Made by a program: the position numbers and the translations under genes. Shown here one piece after another: positions 1-12,280 of a stretch of 64,000 nt of DNA. The DNA comes from Cryptomeria japonica (taxonomy: Eukaryota > Streptophyta > Pinopsida > Cupressales > Cupressaceae), in the NCBI RefSeq assembly GCF_030272615.1, contig NC_081414.1, positions 823,729,896-823,793,895 of the forward strand, read 5' to 3'. Under the pieces are notes generated by a model, which saw only the letters and a list, made by a program, of their open reading frames with translations, did not search any database and was not told the DNA's origin. Within the stretch, counting starts at the first letter, position 1. Each line of letters starts with the position of its first letter.

Positions 1-10
1 GCGTATTAGT

Positions 11-270
11 CGCGCATTTTACACTGTCGATTTTGCAATTAACGGTTGCGATTGATTAACCTGTCACTAACACGCTGTACGAAAGGTCCGTTTTGGAGCC
101 GGAATAGACGCAGCCCTCCAAAGTCAGGTCGATGATGTCCGAAAGTATTCTAGGCTGCGTTGAATGCTTGCCCTTATTTTTTGGTCACGGCTATTCTCAC
201 TCCAAAATATAGTGACGTGTTAGTCAATCGCAACCGTTTATTGCAAAATTGACAGTGTAAAACGTGTGAA
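11..270. repeat. Foldback (inverted) repeat
   Basis: Arms at about 11-68 and 211-268 are imperfect reverse complements; both contain forms of CGGTTGCGATTGA and TTTTACACTGTC. Between them, a second inverted pair (TTTTGGAGCCGGAATAGACG at 91-110 against a decayed counterpart near 186-207) extends the foldback. A third, direct copy of TTTTGGAGCC..AATAGACGC lies at 287-306, just outside the right arm. No target-site duplication could be placed because the left end is close to the window edge. It may be a MITE or a foldback element; the family is not recognised. Confidence 0.6.
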
Positions 271-668
271 TCAATCCGTACTGTCATTTTGGAGCCATAA
301 TAGACGCGTCCTTATTTTTTAACCTTGAATGTTTTGCTGAGAGAGTTCAAATCTGTCGTAGAATGAAGATGAGTTCAAACAGCCTGTCATAAGATGAAAA
401 TGTTAAAACCAAAGACAAATTGAGAACACACAAATTATTCACAACACAGTATTTAAACGTAGTTTACCAATTTGACTACATCCACAAAGCAGAGCAGGGA
501 TCTTTATTATTATATTGCAACTTACATACATAGGACTTTGTCCTCATATTTATATAATAATCTTCAATAAAAGATAAAAAGACAAAGATGAAAAGATGAA
601 ATGAAGAATGGACTTCACATCCCAACAGAAAATGAGTTCATCGGACACGTCCCTTATCTTCACAAAGC

Positions 669-803
669 CTAGATTTTTTCTTCCTCTGGCTTCCGGCAAG
701 CGAAGTTGGATTCATAGCTTTCGTCTGAATTATATTGTTGGAGAAACTCTGAACCTGGAAAATCGTTAACCTGAATGGTATCAGGTTGGGCGAAGATCAG
801 GGC
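669..803 (-). CDS. Possible 3'-terminal exon of an unknown gene
   Basis: On the minus strand a T-rich intron-like end with acceptor TATTCTTATTAG is followed at 803 by 44 codons and a TAG stop (669-671). The segment is richer in GC than its surroundings and encodes an acidic, Tyr/Ser-rich tail (for example NDFPGSEFLQQYNSDESYES). AATAAAG-type poly(A) signals occur downstream on the same strand near 500. The upstream exon is not resolved; a minus-strand open stretch over about 870-1010 (Pro/Ser-rich) could be part of it. Function is unknown. An open frame on the opposite strand (786-1016) competes, but it is not supported by splice signals. Confidence 0.3.
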   Translation of the reverse strand, partial: ALIFAQPDTIQVNDFPGSEFLQQYNSDESYESNFACRKPEEEKI

Positions 804-968
804 CTAATAAGAATACAATGGTACTCCTCTCTGGTAATCTGTATCCTACTTTTCTGCAATATTTTCAAGTGCTTTATAGTCATTATATGTCCAGATTGTT
901 GTTCCACGGCTGGACAAAATAACGATGGTGGCGATTTCGAAGCCGGAAGTGCTTTGCCTCCGAGAGAG

Positions 969-1290
969 CCGAACGTCGATGAGGGTGAACTAGCCTCTGC
1001 ATTGATATACAGATAAGAATAAGAGAGGTTGCAAAGGCCAAGTGGAAATATCTCACTTAGGCATTCACATTTTTTGGCATATCTCTTACAATTTTTTGGC
1101 TTCTATTTCAATTGACCACAGAGTCTCTCCAGTTTGTTTGGTTTCTTCTGTTGTTGAGGGTGGACTAGCCTCTACATCTGATATTTAGATAACATTAAGA
1201 GAGGTTGCAAAGGCCAAGTGGAAATATCTCACTTACGCATTCACACTCTTTGGCATATCTCTCACATTTTTTGGCCTCTACTTCAATTGG
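969..1290. repeat. Tandem duplication, ~181-bp unit
   Basis: The stretch beginning near 978 (CTAGCCTCTGCATTGATA, then AAGAGAGGTTGCAAAGGCCA and TGGAAATATCTCACTTA) is repeated from about 1159 with few differences. Two units only. No gene was found in them. Confidence 0.75.
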
Positions 1291-4028
1291 CATATCTTCC
1301 ACATTTTTGATTGCACTCTTTTATATTATTAATCACAAAATGATCAAGGAAGAGCAATTAAAATCAGAAGGAAACACAAATAACCATGAAATTGCCAGTT
1401 GTTGAGGTCATTATTTGTGATTTTGATAATCATAGTTATGTTCTCGTTGCCTTGAATGCTATTAACAAATTTAATAGTTTCACAGTTGACGGCATAAATT
1501 GCTGATTTGGCTCGTTTGGTCAAACTAGATATCAATGCGGGTCCAATACGTCAAACAAGGAGCAGATCTCCAAGTGATGTAACTGCCAAATATGCGGGCC
1601 ACTAGAAATACACGAGTCAAAAGTTGACCAATCAATTTGATACCAATGAAGAAGCTTTAGTCAAGGATCTTTTATAGTTCAGATGAGTTATAGTTCAGAT
1701 GAGTTAAAGCAATGTGGGACAATTTCATATTCTTTGGGAAAGGTATTTATTTGCATTACAAATAAGGTGTACATATCTTATATCTTGTAAGATTTGAACT
1801 TATGACCCCTCTTTCAAGCATAAGTTCTTCATCACTAGACCTACTAAATCAATGATCAAATCAGTAAACTGAAAAAAGAACCTAACTCTAGAAGACTTGA
1901 GGTTGGCCAGCTTGAAGAGCCCGCTCACAAAATCCAGACAAATGGGATCGAAGGAGATTAAGATTGGTATTCAATGTGAAATGAGCCTACCAATCACAAG
2001 GAAAATCCAATGTGCCAGACAATAATAAAGAAAGTTGTCAAATGCAATAAAATTGATGAACGTAGAATATGTACAAGCCTCGAACAATTGCAAACAAATA
2101 AAGCATCATTATTATGAAAGGATGCCTACAAATTGATAAGTGTGCCTCAGGATTAATCCAAGCAAAGACAAGCCACCGTGCAATGTACAAACACCCGTAG
2201 TACAAGCCCTAAGACAACATTGACCTCCACAGAGCTAGAAAATGTAATGTCATTCAGTGAAGAGAGATAGGAAAAATAAACCAAAAAATGCAAAGGACTA
2301 AACCTGCCAATGATCCAGAAAATGCAAAGGAGTAAACCTGCCAATGATGAAACCAAATGGTGAAGCGAGGAAATCAAATGCAAACCACTGAGAATAGTCA
2401 AAGCACCCCAAAATCCAATAAATGTATGTGATCAATAAACAAAGTCCACCACCGTGCGAATTATCATTTTTTTTTATGTGCTCCCTTGAGGACATGCACT
2501 CTTTTATCATCAATCATTGCTAATGTGGAGGTAAGAACACCAATGCAAGGTATAACTTAGGCAAGCTCCTATACAACACAATCATTTTTTTCCTTTTCTT
2601 TATGCACTTGTCCAAACCCAATAATCAAAGGTGTTTGAAATATATAGATAGACTATGTAGACTAGGATAGTTGTAGTCATCTAGAAAGTTTGGGGTAAAG
2701 TCACAAAACCTAGGCACTAGTGTACTTTCAGTTTTAGTTGAGATTTGCATGGTGGTCTCCCAAAAACTTCTTATAATCATTCATGTCACCACCTTCTACA
2801 TCAAAGTACTTCAGGACTCCAATGTCCCTATTTGACATAGTTTCCTCTAGTTTCCAATCATAATAGACTCTACTCAACATTCTATTTCTAGATTTAGCTC
2901 TTTTTGTTGCACATATATTATTTATTTCTTGTATTTTAGTAAACTTGTTCATCTTGGCTTCTTCAAACCTAATTCATTACATACTTTCAATCATCGCCTT
3001 AACCTCTTTCATTTAAATAGATCATCTAGGACTATTTGGCTCTCCCTTGAGGACTGAATTCAAAATCCATTCACATCTATTCTAATAATTTATTTGGAAA
3101 GGGGTATTTATTATAGGTTGATGCACATATTAGCCTAGAATCACTTGTCCTCTATATCATTTTGGTGAATTTGACTTGTATTTTACCTGCAGATTTTCTA
3201 ATTTATTAGCTTAGATATGATTTATATGCATTTGATTAGCTAGATCCTTAATTTCATGCTTTCATTGAAATTATTAAACAGTGTTTGAAAATACAGTGTA
3301 TGTAATTCAAAAGGAAAAACTTTAATACACTTCATTAGCATATCTTGTTTTCATATTTAACATATTTTTTTATTCCATCGCATATAATTGAGCTATAGAT
3401 TCATTGATTAAATAATGGCATTGCCAAATATGTTCTCTTCATTCTTTTCTTGTCTCAAATCATTGGTAGAGGTTTCTTAATGCACTTTTGATGATTCTAA
3501 GGTAGATTATTGTCCCTATCCCAAAAATAGTCCTACTCATGCGGACAATTCGGCACAAGAGGATCATGTAATCCTTCTTCATGATACACCACCAGAAATT
3601 CATGTCAATGCTCCTCCTCGTGGAGATGAAGCAACAATGTATGAAGAACGGTATACCTCTCAGAAACTAGATCTTTTGGTATAAGAGAATATCATCACAT
3701 TCCTTAATGATTCTCCTCTAAACTATTTAAACACCAATTTGAGTATGAGTGAAACTAATATGGATCTACACATTCTCATCAAAAGATTGATGCTTCCTCA
3801 TCCATTCATCATTTTTGTGCTTCTCAATATGACTATACAAATAATTTTAGTGGTATTTTTTATGTGATTCCTCCTCCTCTATTGTTAGAAACATATTATA
3901 ATGTTGGATTTAGCATACTTTCCAATTGCAGATATGATGGTTGCAGATATGATGGAGATGGTATTGGGTGTATGGAGTTTTGAATTATTTTTCTTTTTTA
4001 TTTCACATACTTCTATTATAGAGAAGGT

Positions 4029-4304
4029 GTGAGATTCACACAGAATTATCCACCTCTACCTCCTTCCGCATTACCTCATAGAAAGAATAAAAGACTCCCT
4101 TCACATGAGATAGGATTGCATTTGAATCCTTATCCTCCATCTAGGGAAGAGGAAACCTTGTTGAGGCTCCTAAAATCTTACTTAATTACTCTTTTGTCTC
4201 TAAAATATCATACATCTAATCGATTGAATTCTTCTTTTTGTGCTTATCATCATTTAGTGGGCCATACCCTTAGTAAATGTAAGCCCTTTAAGAGAGAAGT
4301 CTAA
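4029..4304 (+). pseudogene. Gag zinc-knuckle relic (copy 1)
   Basis: A 91-residue frame ends in CAYHHLVGHTLSKCKPFK, which has the C-x2-H/x-x3-GH-x4-C layout used by many plant Ty3/gypsy gag proteins (typically C-x-Y/F-H-x3-GH-x3-C). The preceding residues (REEETLLRLLKS) resemble a gag stretch just before the knuckle. The same relic, about 95% identical, is at 28038-28313. Upstream gag is not readable as one frame. The ATG is arbitrary, because the frame is a fragment. Confidence 0.5.
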
Positions 4305-4559
4305 AAGCGTCTTGATGATGGTGTTATTCACATGACAAGTGGCATTGAGAATTTGCTTCATGATGAATCTCATGATTAATTAAAATCCCTTGTCTATTAT
4401 GTTGCTCCTCACTATGTGACATTTGTATCTGTCTATAGGGGTTCACTATCAATTATGATGGTAAAATATTATGTACAATTATACTTTATCTTAGGTGGAA
4501 ACATAATAGTCTATGGTATGGTTATTCTTGCCTATACACTGGGGAGTAATTATAATTTG

Positions 4560-4905
4560 TGTTTAAAGGATGTATATCCTTCTCTAAGGATCACTTCCTT
4601 GTTCAAGAGGTGTGTATACTTGATGGGGACCTCCTCCCCCTTTGAAAGATGTATCCCTAGTGAGGATCTCTTCCTTGTTTTAGAGAGCTCTATCTTTGTT
4701 GAGGATCCCCTCCCCTTGCTAGAAGATGTTTCCCTAATGAGGATCTCTTCCTTGTTTTGGAGGTGTGTATCCTTGATTAGGATCCCTCCCCCTTGTTGGA
4801 AGATGTATCCTTAATGAGGATCTCTTCCTTGTTTTGGAGGTGTGTATCCTTTATTATGATCCCTCCCCCTTGTTGGAAGATGTATCCTTAATGAGGATCT
4901 CTGCC
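4560..4905. repeat. 39/78-bp minisatellite (short version)
   Basis: Alternating half-units of about 39 bp: one contains GAGGATCTCTTCCTTGTTTT and the next GAGGATCCCCTCCCCTTG, each joined by (T)GTATCC. About four 78-bp units are recognisable. The same array in copy 2 (28560-29540) is roughly three times longer. Since 39 is a multiple of three, spurious open frames run through it. Confidence 0.8.
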
Positions 4906-4915
4906 TAGGTTAAAT

Positions 4916-6399
4916 GTTTAAAAATGTTATTCTTAATTTAATTGAACTTATAGCAAAAGTGGTGTATTGTTTTTTCTTAAATGAAAAATAAAAAAATATT
5001 TCATGTAATTAACCATGTTTATACTCTATGTGGTTACAAAAAAATTATTAGAGGTATCTTGTGACCATTGATAAATAAATTTGATTAAAAGTGCCACCTA
5101 TTTATGATTACTAGCAAATCAATTAAAGATATTGTCAATGTAACAAACTTGGAAGGTTTTACACATGATTGATTGTTAATAAAACTTAATTTTTCAATTT
5201 GTAAAATTTTATGAATTTTATCATAAAATTGAAGCTCATGTTACATGTATATTTTATCACAAAAATCTCACCATTCATTATTATAATATATTATATCTTT
5301 AAATTAACTTGTCATAATAATATCAAGTTTATAAATAGAAGATATTTTCTACAGAAAGACAAATTATGATATTACTATGAGGATTCAACTCTGTAGTTTT
5401 CGAGTCAAACTATACAATCAAAATTTCACAGATATCACAGAAAGAGAGTGGTTTCAATGTTGATAAAAATTATAGGCCAAGGGTGTATGAATCAAATCCG
5501 AGCGTTAAAAACAAATATAAATATCAAAAACGCTTTGAGGACACATTACTGTCATATACATGCAGGAGATTTGAAGGAGAAGAGGAGGAGATTTGAAAAT
5601 CTAGAATTGGATAGACAAAAGAAGGAAATTGCATTCTTTTCCCAACCCCATTACAACTTATACGCCCAATCTCCACCAACGTGTATTTTACAGATCTCCC
5701 TTGTTCATCTCATTAACTAATAGCTTTTGTAACACGTATCCTTAGAATGTTTGATTGCTCTGTCTCGAAGAAATTCTCTGAAAGAAATATCAAATATTGT
5801 TTACTTCAAGGTCACTATATACTCCTCACCATATCAACCAAGATCCATAGTGAATTAAAATTTAGACAAATCCAAAACCCTAGTCTGGCCCTTCACATAT
5901 CTGTCTAAGATGTTGTTCAAGCACCTTAGTTTTCTTGGATTAACCAAAGATTTAAGCAAGAATTTTCTTTAATAAAATCTGATAGATTTGAAAGATTAAG
6001 GCTAAGTTTGATTCTTGATCACTATCACCATCGGCATGTTCCATTATATTAGAGATCAAAGATAAAACACTTTTCGATTTTTATTTACAATTAAACTATT
6101 GATGAAGGATAAATGGTGTCATTGCTGTGGGTTTTATGTTTATGTTGTTGGTTTTTCGATCCAAGTTCAGTCTCATGGATTTTGAAGTGCGATTTTTTAT
6201 TCATTTTTTTTTCAGTATAGTAATATTATTTTTCTAATTAATAGAATAATGATAATTATTCATTAAAAAAGGGATCAATATGCTTTGTGAAAGAATATAT
6301 GTAATTTATAAGTTTCATAATTTAATCTATCCATAGCACAACAATAATGAACATTATGAAATATAATCTTCTTGAACTATGTTGTTAAACACACTTTAG
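4916..6399. other. AT-rich stretch without recognisable gene
   Basis: Strongly AT-rich, with only short chance frames (for example 5448-5720) that show no domain, start context or repeat. I see no transposon ends or RNA gene here. Confidence 0.6.
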
Positions 6400-7079
6400 G
6401 ACTAAGGCTCATTGTCAAGGAAGCACACATCTCCCTGAAGGACTTGCAAGCTAGGGAACACTGCCCTAGGGCAAGATATAGTGCTTGCAATCTAAAGATC
6501 AGTTCTCCATAACAAGGTACTGCAAATATATGAATCAAAAATGAATGGGCCTTCAACAACACTAACTCTAGCAATCTCTAGATATATTGTCCTTGAATCT
6601 TTGCTTCAAGCAACCAACTTCACAATAGTCACCACAAACTTTCTTTGTCACTTTGCATTACTTGCTTTTGCAAACGATATTCTAATGTAGGCGCAACTCA
6701 CACATTGATCCATACACTCATCTTACTCATCAACATCAATTTGATATTCTATATATACCACCTTCTTCATTGCACACATCAATTACGTCGATCAGAACAT
6801 AGGATAAGCACAAGTCCTATCATTGGACACCATTCCAAGAGATAGAGAGGACCTAAAAGCAACATATCACTTCTAAGCAGTTAAAATCAATTTACATGCT
6901 ATCATACGTCTTCAAAAGGTCGACAACAAGGTAACATGTAGATACACCACACATCACATCACAAGTCAGTCCAAAACACATCTTCCAAATGAAGAAGCCT
7001 TGCAGGCTATGGTACACTACCATAGGGAAAGATACAATTATTGCAATCTAAAGATCACTTCTCCATAGAAAGGTACTAT
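6400..7079. repeat. ~535-bp tandem repeat, left part
   Basis: One full unit and the start of a second. Landmarks are GAATGGGCCTTCAACAACAC, CAACTTCACAATAGTCACCA, CCAAGAGATAGAGAGGACCT and CGTCTTCAAAAGGTCGACAA. The second unit breaks off at 7079, in ...CATAGAAAGGTACTAT, and continues at 21480 after the hAT insertion. The uninterrupted sequence can be read in sister units (for example 22540-22570), which gives a natural empty site. No coding potential was seen. Confidence 0.85.
7072..7079. other. Left 8-bp target-site duplication of the hAT element
   Basis: GGTACTAT, repeated at 21480-21487. An 8-bp duplication is the hallmark of hAT (and P) transposition. The undisturbed site exists once per unit in the neighbouring tandem repeats. 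Confidence 0.85.
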
Positions 7080-7104
7080 CAAGGATAACTTTAAGAAACC
7101 ACCG

Positions 7105-7480
7105 CCTGGGCAACTATGTAAAATCCTGGCGAATTAGACATTATTTTCAGGGAAAAAATTTCATATGGATGGCAAAAAAAAATTTCAAAATAGGGCAAAA
7201 AATTATTTTGTATTGCCCTTTTTTTTCTAGGGTATGAAAATTCCATGATTTTTTGGCGAATTATACCTTGTTCTATGAGGAAAATATATATTGTAGGAGG
7301 CGAACAATTTTTGTTAAAAGGAACAAATATATAGTTGTATGGGCAAAAAATTTTACTCCGAAGGAAAAATTATTTAAATGTATTGGCAATTTTTATCCAC
7401 CGCTTGAAAATTATTGAATTTCTTTTGGCGAATATTTTTTTATTTATGAAAAAATATATAATTTATTGGCGATTTCATGA
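7105..7480. promoter_or_regulatory. Left subterminal repeats of the hAT
   Basis: Five copies of a GGCGAA/GGCGAT core lie close to the left end (near 7128, 7255, 7297, 7427 and 7466), mostly preceded by TT or AG. Such short subterminal repeats are transposase-binding sites in characterised hAT elements such as Ac; that role is inferred here. Confidence 0.5.
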
Positions 7481-8106
7481 ATTCATTGCCATCAATAGAC
7501 AAGGCACATCACATTGAGTCCGAACTCTGCACGATGTATCAATAAGCGTGGCCTCTTTGACATGTGAAGGGTGACACATACCTAAAATCCATCAATGATT
7601 TTAAACTGTTCGATGATTGTAGATCAATGGCTGAAGTTTTATTTCAGCCCAATTTTTTGAAGAAAACATAGCTCACCAGAAAGTGCCCAAAATGGAATTG
7701 GATTCAATAGACACGTATCAAATGTCACGAATCATGATCAATAATTTTGGTCATTTAATATATATCTATTCACTTACTGCAATCCACTCTATCCCCATGA
7801 CTTCCAATGTGGTACTTGCCAACTTGGTATTGGTTTATAGTTGTTTCCAATTTCGCACACTCATGTATTTATGGGAAAGATTTGCAGAGATACAAAAGAT
7901 TTAAAAAAATTTAAAGCAATTAATACGGTTAGAGAAGTAATTATTACAATCAAGATCTTTATTTATATACGATCTCTACTTCTTTCATCTTCAATTAGCC
8001 TTTGTCATTTGGTAGATAAATCGTCGAAGCTCACAGTATTTAAATTCTTCCTCTGGTTTAGGTTTATAGGCTTAGGTTGTTTAATTTGTTAATCTGTTTT
8101 CTCAAA

Positions 8107-8616
8107 ATGGACACTCCCATTCGCTTGAGAAGCATTTCTTCAGAGGACCATAGGACCTTTCTGGGCTCCATTAAGGACCAAACCCTCCAATCAGTCTGCA
8201 AGGAGCTCGGGTCGTTCACCAATGAGGTTGTGCGGATGGTGCTGGGTAGAGAGTTTTTGCAAAACGAAAATAGATACCGTGTTAACACGGACATTACATC
8301 TCGTTTCTTAGCATCTCTTCTGGACCTTGGAGGAGACAAGGTGGATATGTTGATGTTGTTGAGGAAGGTTTTTAAGGAAGACTTCCTTGGAGATGACATT
8401 ACTATTGTCGTCCTTACAGAAGTAGGGGTGGGGATCCCTTGGGCGAGTGAATTATCCAAGCTTCTCCTCTCTGACCAAATAGTGTCAGTGGCCAGGCAAC
8501 CGTTTCTCCTAAACCTAAATGTGGAGCACTTAACGCATCACAGGAAATGGGCGTGGATTGGCAGGGACTTCCTCCTGAAATGGTTGCTCCTAGACGACAT
8601 TCCAAACTACACGTGA
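8107..8616 (+). CDS. Unknown 169-residue open frame
   Basis: From ATG at 8107 (ATGGACACTCCCATT) to TGA at 8614-8616. An in-frame upstream ATG at 8077 is possible, but its codons look like leader sequence. The frame is GC-richer than the flanks and the composition is protein-like: basic N-terminus (MDTPIRLRSISSEDHRTF), then Leu/Asp-rich helices (ITSRFLASLLDLGGDKVDML), ending in WIGRDFLLKWLLLDDIPNYT. I recognise no family. It lies inside the hAT, so it could be a captured host-gene fragment. No flanking exons were identified, and it is followed by a long AT-rich stretch. Confidence 0.35.
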   Translation: MDTPIRLRSISSEDHRTFLGSIKDQTLQSVCKELGSFTNEVVRMVLGREFLQNENRYRVNTDITSRFLASLLDLGGDKVDMLMLLRKVFKEDFLGDDITIVVLTEVGVGIPWASELSKLLLSDQIVSVARQPFLLNLNVEHLTHHRKWAWIGRDFLLKWLLLDDIPNYT

Positions 8617-8619
8617 CTT

Positions 8620-9500
8620 GAATAATTCTCTCATCTTATGTTGTCTGAAGAATTATACATGGGAGGGTCGAATTCTTAGTGCAAAGTTGTAAACCATCCA
8701 CTACATGTGCCCTAGCCTCGCCCCCCTGGGCCCCTAGTAGTTTTTTTTCCTATGTCCTCGAAACCTAACAGGCTCAGTGGCTCAATCATTTTGGCTTTTA
8801 TGTTTTTGAGGGACTCAAATATCAGACTTCAGATGTAAAAATTGTAAATTTCCAAAGCATAAATATTAATCATAATTTTTCAAATTCCAATTTGTTTCAG
8901 TTTGCCTCTTCTAGTCTTATGGATATAAAAATGCTTTCTATAATTCTATTTCCTTTTTATTAATTACTTTTTTTCATATGCTTTTTGTATATGAGTTACA
9001 TTATTTCAATTATTTGTTAAACAATGGAAATAAATTTAATATTGTGATCTTTTTTATGTAATGCTTCTTCCTCTATATTTAATATATAAAAAAAAAAATT
9101 CAGTTCATTCCATTAATTATTTGTACATTGATTATGGTTGATTATAATTTTATAAATATATAGTTAAGATTTGAACTAAAACTCCAACTTACTTATATTA
9201 AATTTAATTTAATTATATCAAGTTTACTTCTTTTTTTTTATCGGTAAAGGTTTTTTCATTCTATTAATTCAAAAGTTTCAAGATACAAAATTTGTAGTCA
9301 TTCACCATGCATAAACACAGATAGAGAGAAAACCATACTACCCATAGTCCAAACTTGTAAATTATCCTACCCTACAACTTATAGCAAGCAGACAAAAAAA
9401 CCAGTTCATTGTTGGATATCCATAACAAATGTTCCAACAGTAATGAAAGTTTTGGAGCTAAAACTAATAGATGAAATCATTTGGAAGCAAATTAAAAAAT
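8620..9500. other. AT-rich stretch, no gene seen
   Basis: Poly(T)/poly(A)-rich intergenic DNA inside the hAT. Nothing supportable was found. Confidence 0.6.
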
Positions 9501-9509
9501 ATTGGTCGA

Positions 9510-10220
9510 TAGGCTGCTCACTCACTATCCCCCTAGGTCACCTCCTCCCTTCCCTCCTCGGAGGTCGATGCTTTCCCTTTTGCTGCTTCAGCTTTCATTT
9601 TTGGAATGCAGTCTAAGCACCCAAAGTTCAGGTCGCCCTCCAAGCTTGCCAGTAGCTATATGGCCCTTCCTTCTTCAAACCTATCTCTCAATTCCCTACC
9701 AACCTCCATTCTTACCACTACATGCAAAGCCTTCAGAACTTCATCCACCCTGGTTAATTTCACAAAGAGTTTCATCGCTTCCCACCCCACTCGGGCATGT
9801 TCACGACACTAGTATTTGATTTCATCCTCTAGGCCACGAATAAAAGGAAGCAATTCCTCCTGGTCGTTCCCTTCCTTAATTTGAATGTCAACTCGTGGCA
9901 CCACCCACTCTAAGATTGAATCCAAGTTAATCAAAAAATCCCCATCAATCAATTTGACCAATGTGAGTTTTACCTTTTCCACCTCTGGTTCGAATTCACA
10001 GGCCCATGCCAGAATTAGAGAGTAAACCTCCATGTTAGTTCGATACCGATGACTGATATGTGCCACCCCCTCTGCAAGCATCAATCGAGTTGCCGCCCAC
10101 AATTCTCCTCCTTAAACCTTAACAGTCCTTGCATTCATTTATCAGATACTTTGCCCAAAAAGGGTACCAACTTCTTGTTTGTTTGTAGTGTGAAATTGGC
10201 CTCCATGGTCACCTGCAATT
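9510..10220 (-). pseudogene. Decayed protein-coding segment of unknown family
   Basis: Read on the minus strand, a run of frames of good protein-like composition is broken by stops and shifts. It begins with MEANFTLQTNKKLVPFLGKV near 10207, continues in a 97-residue block (9809-10102, with YSLILAWACEFEPEVEKV and LDSILEWVVPRVDIQIKEG), then a Lys/Glu-rich tail (EHARVGWEAMKLFVKLTRV) toward 9510. GC content is above that of its neighbours. No catalytic motif or family was recognised. It may be the relic of a captured gene or an old element. Confidence 0.4.
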
Positions 10221-10299
10221 TCAAAAGCACTTCCTGCAAAAAATGTCATACAAAAGCTACAAACTATAGATTTGTTCTACTTCAAAGCAAAAACTAGCG

Positions 10300-10867
10300 C
10301 ACAGATCAAAAGGTAATAAATTATTCCTCCATCGTATATGTCGGGTAATGAATGTGTAGGATAAGGCATTAATGCCATGAGATTAAGAAAAGATTTTCTG
10401 TCATCCTCCCCTTCCTCCGTTCATGCGACCTGCCGTAGACAACTCCTTCTGCAACAATTAATCGCCACCTTGGCATTTGTACTTTCCAAATTTGCTCGCC
10501 TTAACAGGTTGAGGACTGCATATTTTTTTAAATTAATGTACTAAATTTATGTTGAACTTTTATATATATTTGTAAACTTATTTTTAAAATTATATATCGT
10601 AAACATATTTTTAAAGAATTTTGTTAAACTTTAAATTAATATTTTAGATTTAATATTGAATGTTTTCTTTTTTATATTAAACTTTTACCTTTCAAATTGT
10701 ATGTCAAAATTTATATTTTTATTTAGTTATTTCTTTTATTCTAGAAACTAAGTTTCATGTTTTATACTATTTTTGAATTTCAATTTTTTACAAATAATAG
10801 TAACATTATATTTAATAGTTATCTCAAACTATTGCACATCTTTAAAATTTAAATTTCTCTTATTATG
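10300..10867. other. AT-rich stretch, no gene seen
   Basis: Mostly A/T runs, with no repeat or frame worth calling. Confidence 0.6.
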
Positions 10868-12090
10868 GGACCGACGACATCTTACAACACTCAACAAGTA
10901 TCATCATCTATCAGATAAGCAAAGATCAACGGCTTAAGGTGGATTTCGGCCCAAATATGGGAAGTGAACACATTTGTGAGAACTTCACCCGAAATTGAAC
11001 ATTTTAAATTTAATTAAATATAATTAAGTCTATAAAGCTCTTTTTCGAACAGAAGTTTAAAATGATTAAATAAACTTAAAAAACAGACCAGAAAAGTGAC
11101 ACGAGTATGGTGACGTGCCAGAAAAATGGTAGAAGTCGTGGGACCCACTACATCTGAAAACAAGTACCATCGTCCGTTGGATGAACAAAGATCAACAACT
11201 TAGGGTGGATTTCAACCCAAATGTGGGAAGTGAACACATTTCTGAGAACTTCGTCCGGAATTGAACATTTTAAATTTAATTAAATATAATTAAGTCTATA
11301 AAGCTCTTTTTTGGATGGAAATTTAAAATGATTAAATAGACTTAAAAAACAGACCCGAAAAGTGACACGATTATGGTGATGTGCTAGAAAAATGGCAGAA
11401 GTCTCAAGTCATGGGACCCACGACATCTAAAAACAGGTACCATCGTCCGTTCGATGAAAAAAGATCAATAGCTTAGGGTGGATTTCAGCCCGAATGTGAG
11501 AAGTGAGCACATTTGTGAGAACTTTGCCCGGAATTGAACATTTTAAATTTAATTAAATATAATTAAGTATATAACTATAAGTATAAAGCTCTTTTTTGGG
11601 CGGAAGTTTTAAATGATTAAACAGACTTAAAAAACAAACCCGAAAAGTGACACGAGTATGGTGGCATGCCAGAAAATTGGTAGAAGTCATGGGACCCACG
11701 ACAACTGACAATAGGTACCATCGTCCGTTGGATAAGCAAAGATCAACGGCTTAGGGTGGATTTCGGCCCGAATGTGGGAAGTGAACACATTTGTGAGAAC
11801 TTCGCCCGGAATTGATTTAATTAAATATAATTAAGTCTATAAAGCTCTTTTTCGAGTGGAAGTTTAAAATTATTAAACAGACTTAAAAAACAAACCCGTA
11901 AAGTCACACGAGTATGGTGACGTGCTCGAAAAATGGCAGAAGTCATGGGACCCATGACATCTGACAACGGGTACCTTGGTCCCTCGTCTATTGGATGAGC
12001 AAAGATCAACGGTTTAGGGTGCATTTCGGCCCGAATGTGGGAAGTGAACACATTTGTGAGAACTTCGCCAAGAATTGAACGTTTTACATT
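10868..12090. repeat. Satellite-like array, five ~270-bp units
   Basis: Units start with GGGACCCACGACATCTG-like sequence at about 10868, 11140, 11414, 11691 and 11948. Shared blocks are AAAGATCAACGGCTTAGGGT, GAATGTGGGAAGTGAACACA and AAAAGTGACACGAGTATGGT. Unit length varies between about 257 and 277 bp through small indels. There are no genes; the minus-strand frame at 11821-12051 is a by-product. Confidence 0.85.
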
Positions 12091-12280
12091 TAATGTCCTC
12101 AGAATTTATACTGAAGTAATGAATGTTTTGTCCTTCGGCATCGAATATTTATTAATAATAATTAATAAAATTACAACATGATTCTTAATGTCCTCAGAAT
12201 TTATATTGAAGTAATGAATGTTTTGTCCTTCGGCATCGAATAGTTATTAATAATAATTAATAAAATTACAACACGATTCT
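12091..12280. repeat. Tandem duplication, 95-bp unit
   Basis: TAATGTCCTCAGAATTTATA begins both units (12091 and 12186), with TTTTGTCCTTCGGCATCGAA in the middle. The two units differ at only a few bases. They lie between the satellite and the ORF that starts at 12595. Confidence 0.85.

Larger units (their letters stand above)
1525..4915 (+). mobile_element. Decayed gag-bearing retroelement, copy 1
   Basis: This stretch aligns nearly end to end with 23609-28800, so it is one copy of a dispersed element. It starts at ACTAGATATCAATGCGGGTC and runs into a minisatellite at its 3' end. A gag-like zinc-knuckle relic is visible at 4029-4304. Copy 1 lacks the ~1.95-kb block present in copy 2 at 24530-26490. 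No long open frame survives, and stops and indels are frequent. No LTR ends could be assigned. The plus orientation is inferred from the gag relic. Confidence 0.6.

Noticed and set aside
786-1016. 76-residue frame with a hydrophobic segment
   Set aside because: Antisense to a better-supported exon candidate, with no domain or promoter; composition could be chance.
4416-4814. 132-residue frame after the gag relic
   Set aside because: Runs into the same minisatellite; the paralogous copy has the frame broken.
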